64,000 nucleotides of DNA from DATKNA01 sp963786765 (GTDB lineage Bacteria > Actinomycetota > Actinomycetes > Actinomycetales > Kineosporiaceae), in NCBI GenBank assembly GCA_963786765.1, contig CAWBAJ010000008.1, positions 186,001 through 250,000 on the forward strand, given 5' to 3'. Positions 8,225 to 16,557 of the stretch are shown here, piece by piece. The notes under the pieces were generated by a model. That model was not told the DNA's origin. It saw only the letters and a program-made list of their open reading frames with translations, and did not search any database. A program made the translations under genes and the position numbers. Position 1 is the first letter of the stretch; every line of letters starts with the position of its first letter.

Positions 8225-8805
8225 CAGTGGATGGTGCAGGACTGGACGCCCCAGTCGAAACGGGTCAGGTTGCCGTCCTTGTCGGTGCGCAGCACGCCCC
8301 TGATGACGAGCTGCAGGGTACGGCCGGTCGCGTCCGAGGCCGTGCCGTGGAAGCCGAAGTTGACCGACGTGGGGCTGGTGCCCCCGCCCGTGCCGGTGGC
8401 TGTCGCGACCTCGTCGGCGGTGCCGCTGAAGGTCGGCAGCACCGTGCCGTCGGCCGTCGTCGGCGTGAGGGTCCACGCCTCGTTGTCGATGCGCCCGACC
8501 GAGTTGTACTTGAAACCGGTGGCGCCGTTGTTGTGCTGGGTGACGAAGAAGGTCTCGGTGTCGGCGACCGTGAAGGTGGACGAGGCGAAGCCGCAGGCGC
8601 CGTCGAGACTGAAGATGTCCCAGAACGTCGTGGCGTCGTCCCCGGCCTTGGGGAAGTAGTCGGTGTCGGTCACGACGAAGTGGTCGCTGCCCCGGCTCTC
8701 CGCGGTGCGGAGGGCGGCGTGCGCGGCGGCGGGAGCGGCGAGGGCAGCAACGAGCGGGACGGCGGCGGCGATCAGGGCGGGGCGGGCGAGGCGGGCGGCG
8801 CGCAT
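8224..8805 (-). CDS. secreted hypothetical protein coupled to a histidine kinase
   Basis: This 193-residue protein has a clear Sec signal peptide (MRAARLARPALIAAAVPLVA, with Ala-rich cleavage region around residue 30). The mature part of about 160 residues is rich in Thr, Gly and Asp. Two Cys, in GACGFASS and VQSCTIH, could form a disulfide. The mature composition suggests a beta-sandwich. I do not recognise a domain. Its stop overlaps the start of the membrane kinase, so it may be an extracellular ligand or accessory sensor for that kinase; this is inference from gene order only. Confidence 0.75.
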   Translation of the reverse strand: MRAARLARPALIAAAVPLVAALAAPAAAHAALRTAESRGSDHFVVTDTDYFPKAGDDATTFWDIFSLDGACGFASSTFTVADTETFFVTQHNNGATGFKYNSVGRIDNEAWTLTPTTADGTVLPTFSGTADEVATATGTGGGTSPTSVNFGFHGTASDATGRTLQLVIRGVLRTDKDGNLTRFDWGVQSCTIH

Positions 8806-8962
8806 GGCGGTTGTCCTTGTCGATCGGAGGGTCCGGTCGGCCGGGTTCGGCTGGCCGGCGCGGCATCCGCCGCGTTCACCGGCCAGGCTGTTCCGCCCGC
8901 CGTCCCGGGCGCCTGAGCCCGGTGTCCCGTCCTGCCAGGAAGCCTCCCGGGACCCTGCGCCG

Positions 8963-10636
8963 TCAGCCCTCGCGCCCTCCTGAGTCCTCCTGCATCGGCA
9001 CCCGGACCGTGTGCTCGCGCGCGACGTCCGCTGCGCGGTCGTAGCCGGCGTCCACGTGTCGGATCACGCCGGTGGCGGGGTCGTTGGTGAGCACCCGCTC
9101 GAGCTTCGCGGCGGCCAGCGGCGTGCCGTCGGCGACGGTGACCTGGCCGGCGTGGATCGAGCGCCCGATCCCCACCCCGCCGCCGTGGTGGATCGACACC
9201 CAGGTGGCGCCGGACGACGCGCTCGTCAGCGCGTTCAGGAGCGGCCAGTCCGCTATGGCGTCGGAGCCGTCGAGCATCGCCTCCGTCTCCCGGTACGGGG
9301 ACGCGACCGATCCCGTGTCCAGGTGGTCCCGGCCGATGACCACGGGGGCGGACAGTTCGCCCGACGCGACCATCTCGTTGAACCGCAGGCCCGCCCGGTC
9401 GCGCTCGCCCAGCCCCAGCCAGCAGATCCGCGCGGGGAGCCCCTGGAACGCGACCCGCTCCTGCGCGGCGCGGATCCACCGGTGCAGGTGGTCGTCGTCC
9501 GGGAACAGGTCGAGGACGGCGCGGTCCGTCGCCGCGATGTCGGCGGGGTCCCCCGACAGGGCGGCCCAGCGGAAGGGCCCCTTGCCCTCGCAGAACAGCG
9601 GACGGATGTAGGCGGGCACGAAGCCGGGAAAGGCGAACGCCCGCTCGTACCCGCCGTGGCGGGCCTCGTCGCGGATCGAGTTGCCGTAGTCGAACACCTC
9701 CGCGCCGGCGTCCTGGAAGCCGACCATCGCCTCGACGTGGCGGGCCATCGACGCCCGCGCACGGTCGGTGAACTCCTCGGGCTTGGCGGCCGCGTACTCG
9801 TGCCAGTCGTCCAGCTCGACGCCGGTCGGCAGGTACGACAGCGGGTCGTGGGCCGAGGTCTGGTCGGTGACGACGTCGACGTCGACGCCCCGACGAAGCA
9901 GCTCGGGCAGCACCTCGGCGCAGTTGCCCACCAGCCCGACCGAGAGCGCCCGCCGGTCCACCTTCGCCGCGAGCACCCGGCGGAGCGCGTCGTCGAGATC
10001 TGTGGCGACCTCGTCCAGGTAGCGCGTCTCGACGCGCCGGTGCAGGCGGTGCGGGTCGACGTCCACCACCAGGCAGGCGCCGCCGTTGAGTGTCACAGCG
10101 AGGGGCTGCGCGCCACCCATCCCTCCACAACCGCCCGTGACGGTGAGGGTGCCGGCGAGAGTCCCTTCGAACCTCTTGGCGGCCACCGCCGCGAACGTCT
10201 CGTACGTCCCCTGGAGGATCCCCTGGGTACCGATGTAGATCCACGACCCCGCGGTCATCTGGCCGTACATCGTCAGGCCGAGCTGTTCGAGCCGGCGGAA
10301 CTCCGGCCACGTCGCCCAGTCCCCCACCAGGTTGCTGTTCGCGATCAGGACGCGGGGCGCCCACTCGTGCGTGCGCAGCACGCCGACCGGCCGGCCGGAC
10401 TGGACCAGCAGCGTCTCGTCGTCCTCCAGGGTCGTCAGCGTGCGGACGATCGCATCGAAGCTCGCCCAGTCCCGGGCCGCCCGGCCGGTGCCGCCGTAGA
10501 CGACGAGATCGTCGGGCCGTTCGGCCACGTCGGGGTCGAGGTTGTTCATCAGCATCCGCAGCGGCGCCTCGGTCTGCCAGCTGCGGGCGGTCAGGGCGGG
10601 GCCGCGCGGTGCGCGGACGGGTCGGGCTCCGATCAC
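8963..10636 (-). CDS. hutU: urocanate hydratase
   Basis: Urocanase, 557 residues (family 550-560), converts urocanate to imidazolone propionate in histidine breakdown using tightly bound NAD+. Family blocks are clear: MLMNNLDPDVAE near the N-terminus, TAGSWIYIGTQGILQGTYET, TVTGGCGGMGGAQPLAVTLN (NAD site), DQTSAHDPLSYLP, FDYGNSIRDEA and WVSIHHGGGVGIG. The start is a GTG at 10636 preceded by AAGGGA. It lies 13 bases downstream of hutH and is co-transcribed with it. Confidence 0.97.
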   Translation of the reverse strand: MIGARPVRAPRGPALTARSWQTEAPLRMLMNNLDPDVAERPDDLVVYGGTGRAARDWASFDAIVRTLTTLEDDETLLVQSGRPVGVLRTHEWAPRVLIANSNLVGDWATWPEFRRLEQLGLTMYGQMTAGSWIYIGTQGILQGTYETFAAVAAKRFEGTLAGTLTVTGGCGGMGGAQPLAVTLNGGACLVVDVDPHRLHRRVETRYLDEVATDLDDALRRVLAAKVDRRALSVGLVGNCAEVLPELLRRGVDVDVVTDQTSAHDPLSYLPTGVELDDWHEYAAAKPEEFTDRARASMARHVEAMVGFQDAGAEVFDYGNSIRDEARHGGYERAFAFPGFVPAYIRPLFCEGKGPFRWAALSGDPADIAATDRAVLDLFPDDDHLHRWIRAAQERVAFQGLPARICWLGLGERDRAGLRFNEMVASGELSAPVVIGRDHLDTGSVASPYRETEAMLDGSDAIADWPLLNALTSASSGATWVSIHHGGGVGIGRSIHAGQVTVADGTPLAAAKLERVLTNDPATGVIRHVDAGYDRAADVAREHTVRVPMQEDSGGREG

Positions 10637-10649
10637 GATCTATCCCTTC

Positions 10650-12251
10650 CTAGCTCAACGGCCGGCCGGCGGCGGCCTGGGCGGCGTCGACGAGCGACCC
10701 GGCACGGACGGCGTCCGTGATCGCCTCGATCTCCGGGGCGAGGTGACGGTCAGGACCGGGCCCCGGAACCCCCAGGGCCCGGACGGCGGCCAGTGCGGCG
10801 GCCGTCGCGGGGGCGGGGCACAGCGGCGCGCGCAGCTCGAGGGCCCGCGACGCGGTGAGGACCTCGACGGCGAGCACGCGGGCCAGCCCGTCCACTGCAC
10901 GGCGGAGCTTGCGGGCGGCGGCCCAGCCCATGGAGACGTGGTCCTCCTGCATCGCCGAGCTCGGGATCGAGTCCACGCTCGCCGGCACGGCCAGCCGCTT
11001 CAGCTCGCTGACGATCCCGGCCGCCGTGTACTGGGCGATCATGAGCCCGGAGTCGACGCCGGGGTCGTCGGCGAGGAACGGCGGCAGCCCGTGGTTGCGG
11101 GCCACGTCGAGGAAGCGGTCCGTGCGGCGCTCGCTCATCCCCGCCACGTCCGCGACGGCGATCGCGAGGAAGTCCAGGACGTACCCGACGGGGGCGCCGT
11201 GGAAGTTGCCGTTCGACTCGACCCGCCCGTCGACGGTGACCACGGGGTTGTCGACGGCGGCGGCCAGCTCGCGGCCGGCGACGGCGGCAGCGTGGTCGAG
11301 GGTGTCGCGGGCCGCGCCGTGCACCTGCGGCGCGCAGCGCAGGGAGTACGCGTCCTGCACGCGGGTGAAGGCGGCCTGTTCTCGCGTGCTCCCCTGCTGC
11401 AGCCCCGCGATCTCGCTGCCGTGCAGCAGCGCCCGCAGGTTGGCCGCCGACGCCGCCTGTCCGGGGTGCGGCCTCAAGGCCTGCAGGTCGGCGGCGAACA
11501 CGGCAGTGGTCCCGAGCAGGGCCTCGACGCTCAGCGCCGCGGCGAGGTCAGCGGTCGTCAGCAGCAGGCGCAGGTCGTGCAGGGCGAGCACGAGCATCCC
11601 GAGCATCCCGTCGGTGCCGTTGATGAGGGCGAGCCCCTCCTTCTCGGCGAGCTCGACAGGTGTGAGGCCGGCGGCGTCCAGCGCCTCGGCCGCGGGCCGC
11701 CGCACGCCGTCGGCGTCCCGCACCTCGCCCTCCCCCATCAACGCGAGCGCGACGTGCGCGAGCGGCGCGAGGTCGCCGGAACAGCCCAGGGAGCCGTACT
11801 CGTGGACGACAGGCGTGATGCCGCGGTCGAGCATCGCGGCGTAGGCGAGCGCGGTCGACGGGCGTACGCCGGTGCGCCCGGTGGCCAGCGTCGACAACCG
11901 CAGCAGCATGAGCGCCCGCACGACCTCCCGCTCGACCTCGGGCCCGGTTCCGGCGGCGTGCGACCGGACGAGGCTGCGCTGCAGCTGCACCCGGCGCTGC
12001 GGCGGGATCTTCTTCGTGGCCAGCGCGCCGAAGCCGGTGGAGATGCCGTAGTGGGCGGCGTCGTCGCCCGCCAGCTTGTCGATCACCTCCCGGCTCGCGG
12101 CCATGGCCCGGAGGGCGTCGTCCCCGAGCCGGACGCCCGCGCCGTCGCGCGCCACGAAGACGACGTCGAGCGGGTCGAGCGGGCCCGCGCCCACCGTCAC
12201 AGTGCCGCCGTTCATGGGTGTGCTGCCCGCGCGTGCCTGCTCGAACGCCAT
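10650..12251 (-). CDS. hutH: histidine ammonia-lyase
   Basis: Histidine ammonia-lyase (533 residues) deaminates L-histidine to urocanate, the step before HutU. The N-terminal YGISTGFGALATKKIPP and the MIO-cofactor region YGSLGCSGDLAPLAH (around residue 155) are plain. The tripeptide that cyclises is Cys-Ser-Gly rather than the textbook Ala-Ser-Gly; I recall the Cys form in other actinomycete HALs. ATGs at 12251 or 12212 could be the start. The gene is divergent from an IclR regulator with a palindromic operator between them. Confidence 0.96.
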   Translation of the reverse strand: MAFEQARAGSTPMNGGTVTVGAGPLDPLDVVFVARDGAGVRLGDDALRAMAASREVIDKLAGDDAAHYGISTGFGALATKKIPPQRRVQLQRSLVRSHAAGTGPEVEREVVRALMLLRLSTLATGRTGVRPSTALAYAAMLDRGITPVVHEYGSLGCSGDLAPLAHVALALMGEGEVRDADGVRRPAAEALDAAGLTPVELAEKEGLALINGTDGMLGMLVLALHDLRLLLTTADLAAALSVEALLGTTAVFAADLQALRPHPGQAASAANLRALLHGSEIAGLQQGSTREQAAFTRVQDAYSLRCAPQVHGAARDTLDHAAAVAGRELAAAVDNPVVTVDGRVESNGNFHGAPVGYVLDFLAIAVADVAGMSERRTDRFLDVARNHGLPPFLADDPGVDSGLMIAQYTAAGIVSELKRLAVPASVDSIPSSAMQEDHVSMGWAAARKLRRAVDGLARVLAVEVLTASRALELRAPLCPAPATAAALAAVRALGVPGPGPDRHLAPEIEAITDAVRAGSLVDAAQAAAGRPLS

Positions 12252-12305
12252 GTCCCCATCGCACCTCTCCGGGGGCCTGCCGTCCCACTCCCGAACGCCT
12301 GATTT

Positions 12306-12323
12306 CGTCTGGGATCCCAGACG
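12306..12323. promoter_or_regulatory. 18-bp perfect palindrome between hutH and the IclR gene
   Basis: CGTCTGGGATCCCAGACG is its own reverse complement over all 18 bases. It sits about 55 bases upstream of the hutH start (12251) and 17 bases upstream of the iclR-type ATG (12340). A symmetrical site in a divergent regulator/target intergenic region is what an IclR operator controlling both hut genes and its own gene would look like. The assignment is inferred from position and symmetry. Confidence 0.7.
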
Positions 12324-12339
12324 GCGCGATCATCGAGCC

Positions 12340-13098
12340 ATGGTTCCGGCGGCGCGGCAAGTGCTCGCACTGCTCGACGCACTGGCCCGCCAGCCCGGTC
12401 CGGTGCCGGCGGGCGTGCTCGTCCGCGAACTCGGCCTGCCCCGCTCGACCGTCTACCACCTGCTGTCCGAGCTCACTGCCGCCGGCCTCGCCGTCCACCT
12501 GCCCGAGGAGCGCCGGTACGGGCTCGGTCCGGCCGCCCTGGAGCTCGGGACCGCGTTCCTCCGCCAGGAGCCGCTGGCCCGGCTGGCGCGGCCCGTGCTC
12601 GCGCGGCTCGTCGACCGGGTCGGGCAGTCCGCGCACCTCGCGGTGCTGCACGGCCGCGAGGTGCTGTACGTGGTCGAGGAACGAGCACCGGGCCGGGCTT
12701 CCCTCGTCACCGACGTGGGCGTGCGGCTCCCGGCGCACCTGACGGCAAGCGGCCGGGCCATGCTCGCCGAGCTGCCCGCCGCGCAGGTGCGTGCGCTGTT
12801 CCCCGATCCCGGCGCCTTCGTCGACCGCCACGGCGCGGGCCCGCGATCGCTGTCGGCGCTGCGCCGGGTGCTGGTCGAGGTGCGCCGCACCGGCTGGGCG
12901 ACGGAGGACGGCGAGGTGACCCCGGGCTTCGCCTCCGTCGCGGCCGCAGCCCGCGACCACACCGGGCACCCGGTCGCTGGGGTCGCCCTGACCTTCGGGA
13001 GCACGGACGCCGGCAGTGCCGGCCGTGAGCGCCTCGCCCGTGCGGCGTTGTCGGCGGCCGCCGAGCTCACCCGCCGTATCGGGGGGCGAGCGCCGTGA
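12340..13098 (+). CDS. IclR-family transcriptional regulator (probable hut regulator)
   Basis: This 252-residue IclR protein has an N-terminal winged helix-turn-helix (QVLALLDALARQPGPVPAGV, then LGLPRSTVYHLLSELTAAGL, YGLGPAALELG). The C-terminal effector domain includes APGRASLVTDVGVRLPAHLTASGRAMLAEL and a GFASVAAAARDHTG stretch. It is divergent from hutH, with the perfect palindrome at 12306-12323 just upstream, so histidine or urocanate is a likely effector. Whether it represses or activates cannot be seen. Start ATG at 12340 sits directly before the first HTH helix. Confidence 0.88.
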   Translation: MVPAARQVLALLDALARQPGPVPAGVLVRELGLPRSTVYHLLSELTAAGLAVHLPEERRYGLGPAALELGTAFLRQEPLARLARPVLARLVDRVGQSAHLAVLHGREVLYVVEERAPGRASLVTDVGVRLPAHLTASGRAMLAELPAAQVRALFPDPGAFVDRHGAGPRSLSALRRVLVEVRRTGWATEDGEVTPGFASVAAAARDHTGHPVAGVALTFGSTDAGSAGRERLARAALSAAAELTRRIGGRAP

Positions 13099-13101
13099 GG
13101 C

Positions 13102-13978
13102 TCAGGGCGCCAGCGTTCTGGCTGCCCTCGCAAGGTCCGGCCGTTCGAGGCTCTCGATCGTGCAACGGGCGAAGAGCCAGAGGCGCACGCGGTCGGCGTC
13201 CAGGTCGGCGAGGTCGGCGAGGCGCGCCGCGAGCCCGACCGGATCCGCGACGAGGCGTCCGGGGCAGTTGAGGGCGTGCTGGAGGACGTCGTAACAGGGG
13301 TCCCCCACGTAGGGCTTCGGGTCGATGACGAGCCAGGGCTCTCGCTCGGCAGACAGCACGTTGCCGGCGTGCAGGTCGGTGCACAGCAGCACCTGCCGGT
13401 CCGCACCACGGGGTAGGCCGGCGAACAGCTCGACGGCGGCGCGGACCAGGCGGTGGTCGAGGGCGTTCCGCCCTCGCCGCGAGACGGCGCAGGAACCCCG
13501 CGATCCACATGTCGCACATCGCGGACAGCGGCCGGAACGGTCCGTGGGTGGGCGCCTCGTGCAACCGCGCCAGCAGTCGCGTCACCACCACGTCCTGCTC
13601 GGGCTCGGGCAGGCTCTCGCCGAGCGGCGTCCCCGGGCGGCATCGATCGAGCAGCAGAGCGGTCGAGCCGGGCAGCCGCGCCGACGCCCGGAGGCCGACC
13701 GCGCCGAGCTCCTGCCACGCTCGCAGTCCCTCGGCCTCGTGCTCGGCCTCCTCGTGGGCCCGCCCGACTTTGAGGACGAGGTCGCGGCCGTCCCTGTCGC
13801 GTGCCGGGGCGACCCACGCCGTCTGCCCGCCCGGCTGGAAGGGCTCCCCGACCTGGAGCGACCACCGTCCTGCCAGCTCGCCGATCATCCTGGGAAGGGC
13901 GTCGAGCCAAGCGCGCCCTCCCTCGGACGGCTCCTGGCACGTCCGGAGCAGCGCTGGGACCGCGAAGTCCACCTGCAT
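13102..13978 (-). pseudogene. aminoglycoside/hydroxyurea-type phosphotransferase, frameshifted
   Basis: APH/HPT-like kinase fold. The N-lobe is readable from 13978: QTAWVAPARDRDGRDLVLKV (ATP-lysine), LLLDRCRPGTPLGESL and HEAPTHGPFRPLSAMCDMW. The catalytic loop LLCTDLHAGNVLSA and metal-binding VIDPKPYVGDPCYDVLQ are read only in another frame from about 13465 to 13102. A one-base change in the GC-rich stretch 13463-13475 would join them into a protein of about 290 residues. Such enzymes phosphorylate small hydroxylated molecules (streptomycin, hydroxyurea); the substrate is unknown. It converges on the IclR gene with a 3-base gap. Confidence 0.75.
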
Positions 13979-14090
13979 TCCTCAGGGGGTGACGGCCGGT
14001 GGCGCCGTGTGTCGAGCGTTCACGAGCGTCAGTAGATCAGGCCGCCGCCGGGTCTCGGAGCGGCCGGCGCCGGGGTCCTACGGTGAGCAG

Positions 14091-14486
14091 ATGGAGCCGT
14101 TCGTGATGCGGAACGTGGTGCTGGACTGCGCGGAGCCACGTGCGCTTGCCGAGTTCTACCGGGCCGCGCTCGGCTGGTCGTATGTCGACGGACACGAGGA
14201 CGAGGACCCTGCGGGCGACGACTGGCTGCAACTGCGGCCGCCCGCTGCCGGGCCCCTGCTGGCGTTCCAGCGTTCCGACGCACCGGTCACGCCGTGGCGC
14301 GTCGACGCCCGCGTGCACCTCGACGTCACCGTTCCCGACCTGGACCTCGCGCACGAACATCTCGTGGCCTCAGGCGCCCGACCCTTGACGGACACGCCGG
14401 AGAAGGAAGGCCACCCCGAGGATCCCTTCCGGGTCTACGCGGACCCCGCCGGGCACCCCTTCTGCGTAGTGGCGTCTGCCGGGTAG
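14091..14486 (+). CDS. VOC (glyoxalase/bleomycin-resistance) family protein
   Basis: This 131-residue VOC-fold protein has two repeated beta-alpha-beta units: RNVVLDCAEPRALAEFYRAA at the N-terminus and ARVHLDVTVPDLDLAHEHLV in the second half, ending DPAGHPFCVVASAG. It matches the Glyoxalase_6-type group, with candidate metal ligands His in VHLDV and the DPAGHPF motif. The role is unknown: metal-dependent isomerase, dioxygenase or small-molecule binder. ATG at 14091 follows GGTGAGCAG. It stands between two minus-strand genes. Confidence 0.85.
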   Translation: MEPFVMRNVVLDCAEPRALAEFYRAALGWSYVDGHEDEDPAGDDWLQLRPPAAGPLLAFQRSDAPVTPWRVDARVHLDVTVPDLDLAHEHLVASGARPLTDTPEKEGHPEDPFRVYADPAGHPFCVVASAG

Positions 14487-14514
14487 GGCGGACGCCGAGC
14501 GGCATCGGAGCCGC

Positions 14515-15297
14515 TCACAGGGTGACGGCCGGGGGCGCCGCGTGCCGACGGATGACCAGGGCCGAGTACACCAGGCCGGCCGCGAAGGCGAGACGCTCCC
14601 GTTCGGACGTGAGTTGTGCGAGGTCGCCGGTCCATTCGACGAGATAGCGGCCGCGCTCCTGCGGCGGCAACAGGCCGAGGGCCCGGGAGAGCACGCGGGC
14701 CGGCTGGGTGCCGCCATCGACCAGTTGGGCCGTCGAGCGGTCGAGCAGCTCCCGGCAGGCCTCGGCGAGCCCGAGGGCGCCGGCGACCGGGGCGTACACA
14801 CTCGCCGTCTCAGTCGCCTTGACCCTCGCCACACCGGCCTCGACGAAACTCCACGTGCGTGCGTTGTGCAGGCGGTCCGCCAGCTTGATCGTGAGCACCT
14901 GGCGCTCGAACGACGACATCGTCGCGACGCGCGGGGAGGAGGACATCGTCGCGGTGTCCTGGCGCGATGCGCCGTCGATCGCGTAGACGGCAGCGACCAG
15001 AGCGGCGACGTCTTCCCCGGCGATGCGCGACGCTTCGCCGAGGTCGGGCACGCCGTCCAGGACATCGTGCAGCAGACCTGCGATCACGACGTCCGCGGAC
15101 TGGCCCCAGCCGGCGAGGATGGTCGCGACCGCGAGGCAGTGGGTGATGTAGGGGTCTCGGCTGCGCCGGAGCTGGCCGGCGTGCACTCTCGCCGCATAGG
15201 CGTGGGCCGCCTCGAGTCTCGCCTCGTCGCCGGAACAGATGCGGCCTCGCAGGGCCGCCTGCAGCTCCGGGAGTGTCTCACCCGGACGGCCGGTCAC
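14515..15297 (-). CDS. HD-domain (p)ppGpp-hydrolase-like protein
   Basis: This 260-residue stand-alone HD-domain protein resembles the hydrolase half of RelA/SpoT (small alarmone hydrolase or Mesh1 type). Visible motifs in order are AYAARVHAGQLRRSRDPYI, HCLAVATILAGWG, the HD pair in IAGLLHDVLDGV, and KLADRLHNARTW. There is no synthetase or TGS domain. The family would hydrolyse the 3'-pyrophosphate of (p)ppGpp or a related nucleotide, metal-dependently. Its ATG overlaps the PadR stop by four bases, so the PadR-type regulator controls it. Confidence 0.8.
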   Translation of the reverse strand: MTGRPGETLPELQAALRGRICSGDEARLEAAHAYAARVHAGQLRRSRDPYITHCLAVATILAGWGQSADVVIAGLLHDVLDGVPDLGEASRIAGEDVAALVAAVYAIDGASRQDTATMSSSPRVATMSSFERQVLTIKLADRLHNARTWSFVEAGVARVKATETASVYAPVAGALGLAEACRELLDRSTAQLVDGGTQPARVLSRALGLLPPQERGRYLVEWTGDLAQLTSERERLAFAAGLVYSALVIRRHAAPPAVTL

Positions 15298-15617
15298 GTC
15301 AGGCCCGTCGCCGGGCGGCGTGACGGCAGCAAGCGCTCGAGCCGGGCGAGCTCGGCGCGCGCGGCCAGCTCCCCCTCTCCGGTCAACCGGTAGAGCACGC
15401 GCGGGGGACGGCCTGCGGCGGAGGGATCGACGTCCTCCTGGCGGGACTCGAGCCAGCCCAACTGCTCGAAGCGCCGCAGGAGGGGATAGACGGTGCCCGT
15501 CAGGAGGCCGGCGCGCTTGCCCAGGTCGAGGCCGTAGTGCTCCTCCGTCGGCTGCTCGAGCAGGACGGCGAGCAACTCGAGGGCTTGCACCGACAGCCGC
15601 CGCTCGTTCCGCGCCAC
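15294..15617 (-). CDS. PadR-family transcriptional regulator
   Basis: This 107-residue PadR-like winged-helix repressor has SVQALELLAVLLEQPTEEHY, GLDLGKRAGLLTGTVYPLLR (recognition helix) and LTGEGELAARAELARLERLL, with a short C-terminal dimerisation helix (subfamily 2 size). It forms an operon with the downstream HD-domain gene (4-base overlap). A perfect 21-bp inverted repeat lies 27 bases upstream, between it and a divergent small membrane-protein gene, and is a likely autoregulatory operator. Confidence 0.9.
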   Translation of the reverse strand: MARNERRLSVQALELLAVLLEQPTEEHYGLDLGKRAGLLTGTVYPLLRRFEQLGWLESRQEDVDPSAAGRPPRVLYRLTGEGELAARAELARLERLLPSRRPATGLT

Positions 15618-15643
15618 TCTTCGAGCCTAACCCTCTTCTCTTT

Positions 15644-15664
15644 CTCTACATAGGCTATGTAGAG
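15644..15664. promoter_or_regulatory. perfect 10-1-10 inverted repeat (PadR operator candidate)
   Basis: Arms CTCTACATAG and CTATGTAGAG are exact reverse complements around one central G, in an AT-richer patch of otherwise GC-rich DNA. The site sits between the divergent PadR gene (start 15617) and the small membrane-protein gene (start 15695). PadR repressors bind such dyads, often containing an ATGT/ACAT core as here. It could repress both directions. Confidence 0.75.
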
Positions 15665-15694
15665 TTCGAAGTAAGCCACGTCCAGGAGGTCGTC

Positions 15695-15844
15695 ATGTCC
15701 CCCTTCGTGCTCGTCGTCCTTGCCCTGCTCGGGGTTGCGTTCTGGCGCCAGGTCGTCGCGGTCGCCGTCGTAGCGATCACCGTGGTCTTCGTCGTGGGGT
15801 GTGTCGACGTCGCGCACATGCTGCAGACCGGCGCTCCGCTCTGA
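15695..15844 (+). CDS. small single-pass membrane protein
   Basis: This 49-residue protein starts MSPFVLVVLALLGVAFW and is hydrophobic over nearly its whole length (two possible helices, residues 3-18 and 21-36), ending VDVAHMLQTGAPL. A strong AGGAGGT lies five bases before the ATG. It is divergent from the PadR regulator across a perfect operator-like repeat, so its expression is likely PadR-controlled. No family is recognised; a small stress or transport-accessory membrane protein is possible. Confidence 0.65.
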   Translation: MSPFVLVVLALLGVAFWRQVVAVAVVAITVVFVVGCVDVAHMLQTGAPL

Positions 15845-16027
15845 AGAGCGCGCCCCATTCTGAAGAGCGCGCCCCGGGTTCGGCCGTGCCTCCGAAGTGC
15901 CCGCTCGCGGCCTTCTAGGCATCCGTCGGCGAGGTTCGGAGGCAGGGCGGTCCACCCGTCGGTCGTGCGACTGCAGCTCGAATGCGGGTGGCATGAACGC
16001 CTCAGAGGCGCGGGTATAGCGGAAGCG

Positions 16028-16446
16028 ATGACCGCGCAGTCGACCTCGCAGCACGGGCCCGAGTCCGAGCACAGCGGAGAACCCGACGTCTCACTCCTCC
16101 ACCGCGAGGATCCGGACCGCAGCCATGTCGACCTCACCCCGGCCGGCGAGAGCCGCGGGTGGCGCTACTACCTGCGCGCCTTCGGTCCCCGGCCTGGTCA
16201 CGGGTGCCAGCGACGACGACCCCTCGGGAATCGCCACCTACTCCCAAGCCGGCGCCTCGCAGGGGTTCGGCCTGCTGTGGACGGCGTGGCTGACCTTCCC
16301 GCTGATGGCCGGGGTCCAGGAGATCTGCGACCGCACGGCACTCGCGACAGGGCGCAGAGCATCGCAACGGCCGGCTCGCGGTCGCGCTCGGCTGGGCCGC
16401 GACGGTGCTGATGGCCGGGGCGGCGGAACTGGCTCTGCTCGCCTGA
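16028..16446 (+). pseudogene. Nramp-type metal transporter remnant with internal deletion
   Basis: From ATG 16028, a cytoplasmic leader ends in WRYYLRAFGP. After dropping one C from a cccc run near 16190, GLVTGASDDDPSGIATYSQA and TAWLTFPLMAGVQEICDRTA follow, the classic first helices of Nramp Mn/Fe transporters with the DDDPSG metal site. Beyond about 16355 the expected ten or so helices are absent. In another frame, RNGRLAVALGWAATVLMAGA to LALLA and a stop at 16446 resembles the last helix. About 300 residues are missing, so this is a relic or a mis-assembled junction. Confidence 0.7.
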
Positions 16447-16499
16447 ACAGACCGGGGCCTCGTCCCGGAGAAGCCCCGCCCACAACGAGGGGGTGGACG

Positions 16500-16536
16500 G
16501 GGACGCCGGCGGGCTCACGCGCGCCGCCGGCGTCCC
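16500..16536. terminator. hairpin between convergent genes
   Basis: GGGACGCCGGCGG (16500-16512) pairs perfectly with CCGCCGGCGTCCC (16524-16536) around an 11-base loop. It lies between the Nramp remnant (+) and the peptidase gene (-), a position suited to a bidirectional intrinsic terminator, though there is no U-run. Confidence 0.6.
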
Positions 16537-16557
16537 AGGCCTGGTCGGATCAGCCCG

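Noticed and set aside
10542..12302. 586-codon plus-strand open frame
   Set aside because: It is the shadow of hutH on the opposite strand, with Gly/Arg/Val-rich composition and no domain pattern.
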